From Tsuneonella deserti (lineage in GTDB: Bacteria; Pseudomonadota; Alphaproteobacteria; Sphingomonadales; Sphingomonadaceae): a stretch of DNA of 64,000 nt. The notes under the pieces are model-generated. The model saw only the letters and a list, made by a program, of their open reading frames with translations. It had not been told where the DNA came from and did not search any database. The position numbers and the translations under genes are program-made. The DNA lies in assembly GCF_014644315.1 (NCBI RefSeq), contig NZ_BMKL01000001.1, positions 1,809,001-1,873,000 of the forward strand, in the 5' to 3' direction. Positions 8,757-17,531 of this stretch are shown one piece after another. The stretch's first letter is position 1. Each line of letters begins with the position of its first letter.

Positions 8757-9058
8757 GAGAGACCTGATAGGTAGAAAGCGGGGGACGCGGGAGTCTTGTT
8801 TTTCGCACCCGCCTCCGCGGGTGCATCCTCGGTGCTACTTCCTTCGCCTCGCTACGGAGCACATGCGGGCGGCCGTTCGGCCTCGCGCCCCGCTGGTCGC
8901 GGTCCGATCCCGCGCGCAAGATCCGGGTCGCGAGAGCACGGACTTGTGTCCAGCAAGCGCGAACGCGCGCCCGCAGCACCGGAGGTGCGAGGATAACGCA
9001 CGCGCGGAGGCGCGTGCGGAAACAGGAAACCACCAGTTTCTGATTTTCAATCGGAAAC
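8757..9058. other. non-coding interval between obgE and tRNA-Ala
   Basis: About 300 bp without a credible gene. It holds the presumed obgE promoter, a nested inverted-repeat element (8805-9018) and the hairpin that runs into the tRNA 3' end. Open frames here have no ribosome-binding site and follow the GC pattern of the repeats. Confidence 0.7.
8805..9018. repeat. 214-bp nested inverted-repeat element
   Basis: The two ends are imperfect inverted copies of each other. The left end (8805-8836) has a GCACCCGC-CTCC-GCGGGTGC hairpin followed by ATCCTCGGTGCT. The right end (8975-9018) reads AGCACC...GAGGAT... followed by a GCACGCGC-GGAG-GCGCGTGC hairpin. The two terminal hairpins have 8-bp perfect arms and complementary 4-nt loops. 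The interior is also palindrome-rich. This is the layout of a REP/MITE-type non-autonomous element or a structured RNA. No ORF or target-site duplication is evident. Confidence 0.6.

Positions 9059-9064
<6 letters not shown>
9030..9064 (-). terminator. hairpin overlapping tRNA-Ala 3' end, probable terminator
   Basis: Perfect 11-bp arms (CCACCAGTTTC and GAAACTGGTGG) around a 13-nt loop, followed on the minus strand by TTTCCTGTTTCC. The first arm includes the encoded CCA end of the tRNA, so the hairpin and the mature acceptor end are mutually exclusive structures. The T-run is broken, so termination efficiency is uncertain. Confidence 0.55.
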
Positions 9065-9134
<70 letters not shown>

Positions 9135-9223
9135 GTTCCAGTTCCTTTCCTCGCCAGCCGGCGGGGAGCGCGCCCCTTAGGCCAAGCCGGACCGGCTTGC
9201 CAAGCGCAAATGCGCCGCTTTCG

Positions 9224-10117
9224 CTAGCTGTCGGTGCCGGTGGTCGTGGGCTGAACCGATGGCAGCGTGATGACGGGCTCCGCCGCCGGCTGCTGCTGCG
9301 GGGTCAGCACGATTACCGGCTGGCCGGCTGCGCTGGCGGTCGCCGTCGTCGTTGCCGGACCAAGCGTTGGCGTCGCCCCAACCACGGTCGCTCCCGGCGG
9401 AACGGTAACTGCCGGATCGAGCGGGTTGATATAGCCGGTCGTGGCAGCCGCAACGGCCGGGGGCGGCGGCCCGTACTCGGCATCCCACCGCGCCAGGTCG
9501 GTCCGGTAGGTGTCGTACAACCCGAAGAAATCGATGAAGACCTGCTCGATCCGGGGCAGCGAACGCGCGGCGAACGCATCGAGATCGGCCGGTGCGAGCG
9601 TGGGTATTTCCTGCGCAACCGCCAGCGAGGTGTCGCAGAAGTTCTTCCGGACCGGCGGGAGGGCGAAGTAGTTGTAGACCTGGGTCATGTAGCCATCGAG
9701 CACATCGCGGAAGCCGGGACCGTACTTCTGGCGGAACTCGCTCTCCAGCGTCTTGTTCGCAGCCGAAAGCCCGCGGGCCTGGTCCTTGAGCAACGACTTG
9801 TACCCCTGGAGGATCGGGTCGTACTCAAGCTCGAGGCAGTTGAGCGCGGCGACGTTGAGCGCCGAACGCAGGTTCCAGGTCGTCTGCGCCGGAGTCAGCC
9901 CGAAGTTCACGGTGTGGCGAAGGCCATCGAACTGCACCCCGGGGATCGGCATCCCTTCGTACGAGCCCATCGGCGCGATGGGACGCGGCGGGATGACCTT
10001 GGGCGGGGGCGGAGGAGGCGGCGGCGGGGGTGGAGGCGGCGTCGCGCAACCGGCCAGCACGGCAAGACCCGCCGCGACAGCCATCAATCTAATTCGGCCA
10101 GCAGTCATCGAAAACAT
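9224..10117 (-). CDS. proline-rich lipoprotein, unknown function
   Basis: A 297-residue exported lipoprotein. The N-terminal signal MAVAAGLAVLAGC gives a lipidated Cys at residue 24, followed almost at once by an unbroken run of 13 prolines and a second Pro-rich patch, presumably a rigid spacer from the membrane. The globular region (about 50-225) is helical, with one Cys pair candidate (NCLELEYD and NFCDTS). A Thr/Ala/Pro-rich tail follows. An internal ATG at 10108 is an alternative start. I recognise no enzyme motif. Conserved-looking neighbours give no functional clue. Confidence 0.8.
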   Translation of the reverse strand: MFSMTAGRIRLMAVAAGLAVLAGCATPPPPPPPPPPPPPKVIPPRPIAPMGSYEGMPIPGVQFDGLRHTVNFGLTPAQTTWNLRSALNVAALNCLELEYDPILQGYKSLLKDQARGLSAANKTLESEFRQKYGPGFRDVLDGYMTQVYNYFALPPVRKNFCDTSLAVAQEIPTLAPADLDAFAARSLPRIEQVFIDFFGLYDTYRTDLARWDAEYGPPPPAVAAATTGYINPLDPAVTVPPGATVVGATPTLGPATTTATASAAGQPVIVLTPQQQPAAEPVITLPSVQPTTTGTDS

Positions 10118-10205
10118 GCGGCGCGGCCCTCCCTAGCCCGCATCGGATATCAATCCGCACCTTTCGCGCGGCTGAAGAGATATTGTCCTACCGGCTAACG
10201 CCGGC

Positions 10206-10242
10206 AAAGAAAATGCCCGGGATGCTTGGCACATCCCGGGCA
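10206..10242 (-). terminator. rho-independent terminator after the BI-1 family gene
   Basis: On the minus strand a perfect stem (TGCCCGGGATG / CATCCCGGGCA, 11 bp) with a 7-nt loop is followed by TTTTCTTT. It lies 24 bp beyond the stop of the BI-1 family gene. Confidence 0.85.
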
Positions 10243-10266
10243 CGATGAAGCGAGTCCGTGCTGCGG

Positions 10267-10998
10267 TCAGTTGCGGCTCTGGCCCATGAAGCGCAGCAGG
10301 AAGAGGAACATGTTGATGAAGTCCAGGTAGAGGTTCAGCGCACCCAGGACCACTGCCTTGCCGGCCCACTCGGTGCCGCGCAGGTGAGCGTACTGCTCCT
10401 TCAGCTTCTGCGTGTCGTAGGCGGTGAGGCCTGCGAAAATCAGCACGCCGATGAAGCTGATGGCATACATCAGCGGCTCGGACTGGACGAACATGTTGAC
10501 GATGCTCGCGACCAGCAGGCCGACCACGCCCATGATCAGGAACGTGCCCATCCCGCTGAGGTTCTTCTGCGTGGTGTAACCCCACAGGCTCAGGCCGGCG
10601 AAGGCCGCAGCCGTGGCGAAGAAGGTCACCGCGATCGAACCCCCGGTATAGACGAGGAAGATCGTCGACAGCGACAGGCCCATCAGGACCGCAAAGGCCC
10701 AGTACATGCCCTGAAGCGTCGTCTTGCTGAAACGGTTGGCACCGAAGCTCATCGCGAAGACGATGGCCAGCGGAGCAAGCGCCACGAGCCACATCAGCGG
10801 ACCGGTTGCGAAAGTATATGCGAGGCCGGAATTGGCCGTCAGCAGCGCGACGACGCCGGTCAGCAGGACGCCGCTCGCCATGTAGTTGTAGATCGACAGC
10901 ATGTGCTGCCGCAGACCTGCGTCGAAAACGACCGCGCCGCCGGCGCGCGGAACCGAGCCGAAGCCGGTCGTCGTCGTGCGTGGTTCATAATCGGCCAT
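10267..10998 (-). CDS. Bax inhibitor-1/YccA family membrane protein
   Basis: A 243-residue polytopic inner-membrane protein of the BI-1 (TMBIM/YccA) family, thought to act as a pH-sensitive Ca2+ leak or, in E. coli YccA, to modulate FtsH. I start at the ATG at 10998 (MADYEPRTTT), preceded by AGTAGGAAAC; a longer frame to 11076 has no ribosome site. After a roughly 30-residue cytosolic N-terminus there are about seven hydrophobic helices. The family-typical LSLSTIFLVY and FAGLTAYDTQKLK segments are visible. Own terminator downstream. Confidence 0.92.
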   Translation of the reverse strand: MADYEPRTTTTGFGSVPRAGGAVVFDAGLRQHMLSIYNYMASGVLLTGVVALLTANSGLAYTFATGPLMWLVALAPLAIVFAMSFGANRFSKTTLQGMYWAFAVLMGLSLSTIFLVYTGGSIAVTFFATAAAFAGLSLWGYTTQKNLSGMGTFLIMGVVGLLVASIVNMFVQSEPLMYAISFIGVLIFAGLTAYDTQKLKEQYAHLRGTEWAGKAVVLGALNLYLDFINMFLFLLRFMGQSRN

Positions 10999-11097
10999 TT
11001 GTTTCCTACTCCAGATGCCCATCGCGAGATGCGCGGGCGGTAGGTGAAATATCGAGGTTCGGGCCGCTCTTTTCAAGCGAAACCGGACATGGCGCGA

Positions 11098-11907
11098 TTA
11101 ACCTTCTTCGCGCGCTGCCCCGGCCATTTCGCGGCCCCGATCACGCGCCGCGCGAAGGGTTTCGGTAAGCAGCCGGACGAGCGCCTCGTCGGCATCGAGC
11201 ACGTCGAGACCCTTCTGCGTCATGCCCCCGGGACTGGCGACCCGACGCGCGAGCTCGGCGGGCGAATAAGACGATTGCGCAGCCAGCGCCGCCGCCCCTT
11301 CGACCATCTGCACCGCCAGCCGCTGCGCCTGTCCTGCATCGAGCCCCAGCCGCGTCGCACCCGCGGCCAGCGCATCGATGAAGCGGTAGAGGAAACCCGG
11401 CCCGGAACCCGCGAGCGCGGTGACCAGTTCGAACTGGCTCTCGTCCGCGAGCCATTCGGCCGTGCCGAGCGCGGCCGCCAGTTCGGTAACTTCTTCGCGC
11501 CTGCGCTCGTCCAGTCCTTGCGCCAGCAGCGCGACTGGGGATTTGCCGAGCGCCGCCGCGAGATTGGGCATCACCCGCACCGCGCCCGCCGCGCGGGGGA
11601 AAAGCCGCGCGAGGGTGGACAGCTCGATCCCGGCGAGCACCGACAGGACGACCGTCTCCGGCCCTGCAACCGGCTCGAGCCCGGGCGCCGCTTCCGCCAG
11701 CTTCTGCGGCTTCATGCCCAGCAGCAGGTAATCGAACTCGCCCTCCGGAACCCCGGTGACAAACCGCATTCCCGGCGGGACTGGCTTCGGACTGGGTCCG
11801 CACGCGGTGACGCTCGCGGGATCGAGGCCGGCGCGCAGCCAGCCCTCGACGATCGCGCCGGTCATCGTGCCGAAGCCTGCGACGAGGATGGTGGGAGTGC
11901 GGTTCAT
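11098..11907 (-). CDS. proC: pyrroline-5-carboxylate reductase
   Basis: Last step of proline synthesis, NAD(P)H reduction of P5C. Start at the ATG at 11907 (269 residues). N-terminal Rossmann motif GFGTMTGAI, central VRVMPNLAAALG, and the C-terminal family signature region TALAGSGPGFLYRFIDAL...SPAELARRVASPGGMTQKGL. Downstream of the ybjN-like gene with a 33-bp gap, so probably the second gene of a pair, as in other sphingomonads. Confidence 0.95.
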   Translation of the reverse strand: MNRTPTILVAGFGTMTGAIVEGWLRAGLDPASVTACGPSPKPVPPGMRFVTGVPEGEFDYLLLGMKPQKLAEAAPGLEPVAGPETVVLSVLAGIELSTLARLFPRAAGAVRVMPNLAAALGKSPVALLAQGLDERRREEVTELAAALGTAEWLADESQFELVTALAGSGPGFLYRFIDALAAGATRLGLDAGQAQRLAVQMVEGAAALAAQSSYSPAELARRVASPGGMTQKGLDVLDADEALVRLLTETLRAARDRGREMAGAAREEG

Positions 11908-11940
11908 CCGCCGGGCACTACGCATCCCGCGCGGGCGGCG

Positions 11941-12453
11941 CTAGGCTTCTCCGGCGGCGTCCACCATCGCGCTTGCCAGCGCGTCCTTGGGGGACTTGTC
12001 GCCCCACAGCACGAACTGGAACGCCGGATAGAAGCGGTCGCACTCGTCGACGGCCGTCTCGACCAGTCCCTGCGCCTGGCTGAGGCTCAGTAGCCCTTCG
12101 TCACCGAGCAGCAGGCCGTGGCGGTAGACCAGCATCCCGCCCTGCGACCACACATCGAAGTGTCCGAGCCAGAGCTGCTCGTTGACCAGCGCAAGAAGCT
12201 CGTGCGCGGCGCGGCGCTTCGCCTCGGTCACGCGCACATCGGGCAGGCACAGCAGCTGGAGGACATTGTCGTGTGTGCGCCAGATCGCGCGGATCTGGTA
12301 ATTCGCCCAGGCGCCCTGCACTTCGCCCGAGATCTCTTCCTGCGAGACCACCTCGTGCGGCCAGCCGCGCGCTTCGAACAGCGCCGCGAGCATGTCCACC
12401 GGCGCGGCGTCGTCACCCATGGGGGCGTAGTCTTCGTGCTCGGTTCTCATCAT
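11941..12453 (-). CDS. YbjN domain-containing protein
   Basis: A 170-residue soluble protein of the YbjN fold, related to type III secretion chaperone-like proteins. Start chosen at the ATG at 12453 (MMRTEHEDYAP); the adjacent ATG at 12450 is equally possible, and the frame to 12555 runs through non-conserved sequence. The body has alternating strands and helices, with ISGEVQGAWANYQIRAIWR and HFDVWSQGGMLVYRHGLLL visible. Immediately upstream of proC. In bacteria YbjN proteins are linked to stress and motility regulation; a role here is not shown by the sequence. Confidence 0.88.
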   Translation of the reverse strand: MMRTEHEDYAPMGDDAAPVDMLAALFEARGWPHEVVSQEEISGEVQGAWANYQIRAIWRTHDNVLQLLCLPDVRVTEAKRRAAHELLALVNEQLWLGHFDVWSQGGMLVYRHGLLLGDEGLLSLSQAQGLVETAVDECDRFYPAFQFVLWGDKSPKDALASAMVDAAGEA

Positions 12454-12582
12454 GGCTGGTCCGTCGGTCGCATCGGCTGGTGATTGGAGCGCCCGGCGCG
12501 GCCCGGCAATCGCCGCCTGGTTAACGGTTGGGGACAACCCGATAACCCTGTTCACAGCCTGTGCAAAACCGGTGGGCAGCCC

Positions 12583-14352
12583 CTACTTGAGCGGCGTGAC
12601 GTCCTCGCCTTCGTCGCTGGTGAAGGTGAAGGAATCGATTTCCGCCGCCTTGAGGTCGTTGACGAATTTGGCGGCATCCTTTGCCGAGGCGAAAGGCCCC
12701 GTCACCAGCCTGCGCGTCTCGCCCCACTTGGCCGTGTAGGCGTCCCGCTTGCCGAGAAGCTGAGGCGCCTTCTTGCCGTACTTGCGCCAGTCGAAAGCGA
12801 GCGCCTTCACGTCCTTGCCCGTGGCGACCTGGACCCACACGCGGCTCGGCACTTTCGGCTTGGGAGGCGGCGGGGGAGGTGGTGGCGGCTTGGGCGGCTC
12901 GACCACCTCGCGCTTCGGCTTGATCGCGGTGATGTCGACCGCGCCGGCAGCGGGTGCCTTCGCAATGCTGGCGTTGTTGAACTCGGCAAACGCAGCGCCA
13001 AGGTCGATCTCGTTCGGCACCGCCTCGCTCGCGGGCGGAGGTGCCGGAGTGATGACCACGGGCGCGGCGGCCGGCGTGGTCACTGACGACTGAGACTGGC
13101 TCGGCCCCGATGCTCCCGGCTGAACCGGAGCGATGGCAACCCCCGGCGCGCCCGTCGCGGGCGGAAGCTGAGCCACGACCACCGGCTGCGGCGGCAACTC
13201 GCTAGCGCGCGAAGTAGGCGTGGGCGAAGGAGGCGGCGGCGTCGGGATTCGCGCCGAGCGTTGGATGCTCCCGGAGGCAGACCTGGTCCGAGCGACTGGC
13301 GCGGGATCGGCCCGGGCAACGACCACGGGCGGCTTCTTCGCGGCGGCGACTGCTGCTTCGCGCTGCTGGCGGGCCAGCGCGGCCGCGCGCTTCTCCTGCT
13401 CTCGCTGGCGCTTCCTGTCAGCGGAGGATTGCCGCGTGCTGGAGGCGGTGCCCCCTTTCGCCTTGGGGCCAAGCGGCGCGCCGGCCGGGGCGAGGCGGCT
13501 GTCCGGACTGCGCTGGCTGACCGGCACGCTGACCGGGCCCGCGTACTGTGCGAAGCGCGGATCGTCACGGCCGATCTGGGCCGCCCGGGGGAACGCGCCG
13601 AGGTTGCCTGCCGCGGCCTGCTGCGCGCGGGTCAGCTTCGGCATGTAGCTCAAATAGGGGGTGATGCGGCTTGCGAGGTCCCGGGGCATGACCGCTTCGA
13701 CGATCGAAACCGCCTCGGCTTCTTCGCCGAGCACCGCCAGGCCGAAGGCCCGCGCGCGGTATGCGGCGAAATCACGGCGCTGGAGCAACGGCAGGAGCGC
13801 CGCCTCGAAACCCTTCTTGTCGCCCGATATCGCGAGGCTGAGACCCAGCCGGCGGCTGATCTCGGGATCGGGCCCCTGCGTCAGCGCGAGGCGGTATTGC
13901 GCCTGCGCCGAGGCATTATCGCCGACAAGGTCGAATGCCAGCCCCCGGTCCGCCGCCAGCGTCACCGGCGGCGCGCCGGCAGCCTGCGCCTGGTCGAACA
14001 ACTGCAGCGCCTCGATCGGCCGATCCGACTTGAGGTTCGCCGCGGCCAGGCCCGCCTTCACCCGTGCATCGCCCGGCCGGATCACGTCGGCGCGCCCGAA
14101 GAACCCTGTCGCCGCGTCGATGTCGTCGAGCGCCAGCGAGGCGCGCCCCGCCGCGATAAGCGCATCGAAATCCGCCGGGCTGCGCGCCAGCCGGCGGAGC
14201 GCTTCCTTCAGTTCGGAAGCGGCGGGTGGTGGAACCGCCTGCACCACCGCGTAATCCTGCGCGGCCACGGCGGCGCTGCCCAGGACCATCGGCAGGGCCG
14301 CCAGCAACGGGGCGGCGGCGCGGTACAGAATGGTCGGCTTGCGATCTGGCAT
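12583..14352 (-). CDS. TPR and SPOR domain-containing exported protein
   Basis: A 589-residue protein with a signal peptide (about 1-31, ending AVAAQ), TPR-like helical repeats (about 45-230; ALIAAGRASLALDDIDAATGFFGRA), a long Pro/Ala/Gln-rich disordered middle (about 290-490, including a charged KRQREQEKRAAALARQQRE helix) and a C-terminal SPOR domain (about 507-585; VWVQVATGKDVKAL...). SPOR domains bind denuded glycan strands at division sites, so this fits a septal cell-wall protein, consistent with its place immediately downstream of ftsZ on the same strand. The exact role is inference. Confidence 0.85.
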   Translation of the reverse strand: MPDRKPTILYRAAAPLLAALPMVLGSAAVAAQDYAVVQAVPPPAASELKEALRRLARSPADFDALIAAGRASLALDDIDAATGFFGRADVIRPGDARVKAGLAAANLKSDRPIEALQLFDQAQAAGAPPVTLAADRGLAFDLVGDNASAQAQYRLALTQGPDPEISRRLGLSLAISGDKKGFEAALLPLLQRRDFAAYRARAFGLAVLGEEAEAVSIVEAVMPRDLASRITPYLSYMPKLTRAQQAAAGNLGAFPRAAQIGRDDPRFAQYAGPVSVPVSQRSPDSRLAPAGAPLGPKAKGGTASSTRQSSADRKRQREQEKRAAALARQQREAAVAAAKKPPVVVARADPAPVARTRSASGSIQRSARIPTPPPPSPTPTSRASELPPQPVVVAQLPPATGAPGVAIAPVQPGASGPSQSQSSVTTPAAAPVVITPAPPPASEAVPNEIDLGAAFAEFNNASIAKAPAAGAVDITAIKPKREVVEPPKPPPPPPPPPKPKVPSRVWVQVATGKDVKALAFDWRKYGKKAPQLLGKRDAYTAKWGETRRLVTGPFASAKDAAKFVNDLKAAEIDSFTFTSDEGEDVTPLK

Positions 14353-14457
14353 CGTCGTGCAGCTTCTGCCCGAACCGGGCTGAACCGAAGACGAACGGAT
14401 CAGCCCGCTAGGGGAACCGCCCCGGGGCCGGTTCCACGGCTCCGGGGCAAAGCGTCC

Positions 14458-16116
14458 CTACTGGTTGTTCTGCCGGCCGAGGAAACGCGGGATCGAAAGC
14501 GACGCGGAGCCGCTGTCGTCATCACCCTCGTCCTCTTCTTCCTGTTCACCGGCACGATTGCCCCCGCGCGACAGGTTGGCCATCCGTTCGAACAGGGTGC
14601 TGCCGGCTCCGGAGCCGCCACCCGCTCCACCGCCAGCGCCGCCGCTGTCGCCGCCTGTCACCAGCCCGCGCCTGCGGCCACCGCCGAGCATCGGCTTGAC
14701 CGGCTCGTCACGCTCGGCCAGCCGGTCGGCATCGAGCAGAAGCTCGTCCTGGCCGGAACCGCCAGGCGCCCCGAGATCGAGCGGCTCGTCATCGTCCGCA
14801 TCGCCCCACAGGTCATCGCCCTCGGCTGCCGGCCCGCCATGCGCTCCGGCGGCATGGTCTTCGGGTTCCTCGTTGCGCAAGCCGGCGAGCGGATCGACGA
14901 TGCCATCGACGTCGTCGTCGTATTCCTCGCCCTCGTCTTCCTCGTCGCCGAATCCCGAAGGCATCGCGCCAAGGTCGAGCGGCTCGCGCTCATCCTCACC
15001 GGCCGGGGAAGCGAACGCCGGCTCGGGCTGCTCCTCCGTTTCAGCCGGAAGTTCGAACTCGTCTTCCGCCGGCAGTTCGAGCACCGGCTTCTTGGGGGCG
15101 CGCGAAGCACCCAGTGCGAACGAGCGCGGCTGGTTCATCGCAACGTCGCCGGTGCCGTCTATGCCGGTCGCGACGACCGAGACGCGGATCTTGCCCTGGA
15201 GGTCCGGGTTGAACGCCGAACCCCAGATGATGTTGGCGTCTTCGTCGACCAGCTCGCGGATGTGGTTCGCCGCCTCGTCGACTTCGAGCAGCTTCATATC
15301 CTCGCCGCCGATGATCGAGATGATCACGCCCTTGGCGCCGGCCATGCTAACGCCGTCGAGCAGCGGGTTGGCGATCGCGCGTTCGGCGGCCTCGAGCGCG
15401 CGGTTCTCGCCCTCGCCCTCGCCGGTGCCCATCATCGCCTTGCCCATTTCCTGCATCACCGAGCGAACGTCGGCGAAGTCGAGGTTGATGAGGCCCGGCA
15501 TGACCATCAGGTCGGTGATCGAGCGAACGCCCTGCTGGAGCACTTCGTCAGCCAGCCCGAACGCTTCCTTGAAGGTGGTTTCCGCCTTGGCGACCAGGAA
15601 CAGGTTCTGGTTGGGAATGACAATCAGCGTGTCGACGTGGCGCTGAAGTTCGTCGATGCCTGCCTCCGCCGCGCGCATCCGCCGGGTGCCTTCGAAGAGG
15701 AAGGGCTTGGTCACCACGCCGACGGTCAGAACCCCCTTGCGCCGGGCCGCTTCGGCGATGACCGGCGCGGCGCCCGTGCCGGTGCCGCCGCCCATGCCGG
15801 CGGCGATGAAGCACATGTTCACGCCTTCCAGCGCGTCCTCGATCTCGGCGACCGTTTCTTCGGCGGCAGCCTTGCCGACTTCGGGACGCGCGCCGGCACC
15901 CAGGCCGCCGGTGATATCCGGACCAAGCTGGATGCGCTTGCCGGCCGACGAGGCGCCGAGCGCCTGCGCGTCGGTATTGGCGACGATGAAATCGACACCC
16001 TCGATCTCGGCGGCGATCATGTTGGCAATCGCGTTTCCGCCGGCCCCGCCGACCCCGATGACGGTGATCTTGGGCCGCAGTTCGTCGGTAGCGGGAGGAC
16101 CGATATTGATGCTCAT
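14458..16116 (-). CDS. ftsZ: cell division protein FtsZ
   Basis: Tubulin-like GTPase that forms the division ring. Start at the ATG at 16116 (552 residues; [19 protein letters not shown]), behind a CGGAGGGAA site. GTPase motifs: GVGGAGGNA near 22-30 and the GGGTGTG signature near 105-111. The conserved globular part ends by about residue 320. A very long acidic, Gly/Glu/Pro-rich linker (about 225 residues) follows, with an embedded [12 protein letters not shown] segment and the C-terminal peptide [11 protein letters not shown] that docks FtsA and other partners. Last gene of the dcw cluster; it has its own 134-bp leader with a DnaA box. Confidence 0.97.
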   Translation of the reverse strand: MSINIGPPATDELRPKITVIGVGGAGGNAIANMIAAEIEGVDFIVANTDAQALGASSAGKRIQLGPDITGGLGAGARPEVGKAAAEETVAEIEDALEGVNMCFIAAGMGGGTGTGAAPVIAEAARRKGVLTVGVVTKPFLFEGTRRMRAAEAGIDELQRHVDTLIVIPNQNLFLVAKAETTFKEAFGLADEVLQQGVRSITDLMVMPGLINLDFADVRSVMQEMGKAMMGTGEGEGENRALEAAERAIANPLLDGVSMAGAKGVIISIIGGEDMKLLEVDEAANHIRELVDEDANIIWGSAFNPDLQGKIRVSVVATGIDGTGDVAMNQPRSFALGASRAPKKPVLELPAEDEFELPAETEEQPEPAFASPAGEDEREPLDLGAMPSGFGDEEDEGEEYDDDVDGIVDPLAGLRNEEPEDHAAGAHGGPAAEGDDLWGDADDDEPLDLGAPGGSGQDELLLDADRLAERDEPVKPMLGGGRRRGLVTGGDSGGAGGGAGGGSGAGSTLFERMANLSRGGNRAGEQEEEDEGDDDSGSASLSIPRFLGRQNNQ

Positions 16117-16250
16117 TGGGCTTCCCTCCGGGGAACATTCAGACAGTGATGGTTTCGCATCACAGATTGACACAAAGCGATAGAGGCGAGGATGGTATCC
16201 GAAACCTTATCCACAACGGTTAACGACCAATAGCGCAAGGAAATTCCACC
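16117..16250 (-). promoter_or_regulatory. ftsZ upstream region with DnaA box and CtrA-like half site
   Basis: This is the only sizeable gap in the dcw cluster. On the ftsZ coding strand it contains TTAACCGTTGTGGATAA (16223 down to 16207): a CtrA-type TTAACC(A)T half site with one mismatch, abutting a perfect DnaA box (TTATCCACA on the plus strand, 16207-16215). In Caulobacter, ftsZ transcription is under CtrA and DnaA; the same control here is inferred. Confidence 0.6.
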
Positions 16251-17531
16251 TCAAAAATATTCCCGCATCGCGCGAAACACGCGCCCGGCGAGCCCGATGC
16301 CCGAATAGCGCGTCGTCGGCGTGTGCCGCGCGCCGACCGCGCGGATGTCCACCGGGTCGTCGGCGGCATAAAGGCAAAGGCCGGTCAGCGTCACGAAGCT
16401 GGGGCTCGCGTTCGCCTCCCCCAGCCCGCGCAAGGCCGGCGGCTTGCCGATCCGCACCGGGCGGCCAAGTGCGCTCTGGAGGAAATCAGCGATGCCCGCC
16501 AGCTCGGCTCCGCCGCCGGTGACAACCACCTGGCCGCCCTTGGCGCCTGAGAAGCCCATCGCCTTCAACGCGCGGCCGACCTCGTCGGTCAGGCGGGAAA
16601 GCTGCCCGGTGATGATGGAAATGAGCTCGGCGCGGGCAATCCGGTTCTTGTCGTCCGCCCCGCGCGCGATGGGGCCCGTGCTTTCCTCGCCCGGGCCGTT
16701 CACGGGGACCATTTCCTTGTAATCGCTCGGGCTGGCGACCGCCGATCCGTAGCGGCTCTTGAGCCGCTGGGCCTGGAAGCGGCGGATGCCGAACGTGCTG
16801 GCGATTGCATCGGTGATGTCGGACGATCCGAAGGGCACGGCGGTCAGGCCGAGCAGCATGCCGCCAGCGTAGAGCGAGACGTTGGTCACCTCGCCGCCGA
16901 TCTCGACCAGCGCGGTGCCAAGCTCGCGCTCTTCCGGCGAAAGGCAGGCGTGACCCGCCGCGATCGGAGCGGCGACCACCGCCTCGACGTCGAGATGGGC
17001 GTTCTGCACCGCCTCGATCAGGTTGCGGATCGGCGCCCCGTCGGCGAGCATGACGTGGATATCGACGCCTAGGCGCTCGGCATGGAGACCGCGGGGGTTG
17101 GCGACCCCGTGAGCGCCGTCGAGCGTGTAGTGCGCCGGTTGCGCGTGGAGCACCATGCGCCCGTCGGGCTGGATGCTGTCGCGCGCTGCGACCAGCAGGT
17201 GCTCGATATCGTCTTCCTCGATCCGGCGGCCGCCGATGTCGATCTCGACCTTGGCGACCCTGCTGGCCAGCCCCGCGCCCGAACAGCCGACCCACACGCT
17301 GGAGATGGAGGTGCCGGCGTTCTTCTCGGCCCGCTCGACCGCGTCGCGGATCGCATAGGTCGCCGCCGCCATGTCGGTCACGTAACCGCGCTTGATGCCC
17401 TGGCTCTGGCGGTTGCCCGAGCCCAAGACGATCATCTCGCCCGTTTCGGAGAGGCCCATGATCATCGCCGAAATGCGGAACGAGCCGATATTCACGGCCC
17501 CGAATACTTTCGTGATGCGCGGCAAACCCAT
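16251..17531 (-). CDS. ftsA: cell division protein FtsA
   Basis: Actin-like ATPase that tethers FtsZ to the membrane and recruits late divisome proteins. 426 residues. Visible are VNIGSFRISAMIMG (phosphate 1-like, near 13-26), ALVEIGGEVTNVSLYAGG (phosphate 2), and VVTGGGAELAGIADF (adenosine-type motif, near 335-349). The C-terminus ends GRVFRAMREYF, a short amphipathic tail typical of the membrane-targeting helix. The ATG directly follows the ftsQ stop (TAAATG). Confidence 0.96.
   Translation of the reverse strand: MGLPRITKVFGAVNIGSFRISAMIMGLSETGEMIVLGSGNRQSQGIKRGYVTDMAAATYAIRDAVERAEKNAGTSISSVWVGCSGAGLASRVAKVEIDIGGRRIEEDDIEHLLVAARDSIQPDGRMVLHAQPAHYTLDGAHGVANPRGLHAERLGVDIHVMLADGAPIRNLIEAVQNAHLDVEAVVAAPIAAGHACLSPEERELGTALVEIGGEVTNVSLYAGGMLLGLTAVPFGSSDITDAIASTFGIRRFQAQRLKSRYGSAVASPSDYKEMVPVNGPGEESTGPIARGADDKNRIARAELISIITGQLSRLTDEVGRALKAMGFSGAKGGQVVVTGGGAELAGIADFLQSALGRPVRIGKPPALRGLGEANASPSFVTLTGLCLYAADDPVDIRAVGARHTPTTRYSGIGLAGRVFRAMREYF

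Noticed and set aside
8122..9033. 303-residue minus-strand frame over obgE and the repeat element
   Set aside because: Arg-rich, out of frame with obgE, no ribosome site.
12500..12582. DnaA-type box or origin-like cluster upstream of the ybjN gene
   Set aside because: The sequence has GGTTG-GGGA-CAACC and CACAGGCTGTG palindromes but no DnaA consensus; more likely a weak terminator or leader.
13261..16149. 962-residue plus-strand open frame antisense to the SPOR gene and ftsZ
   Set aside because: Arg/Ala-rich shadow with no start context, typical of GC-rich antisense frames; the minus-strand genes are clearly recognised.
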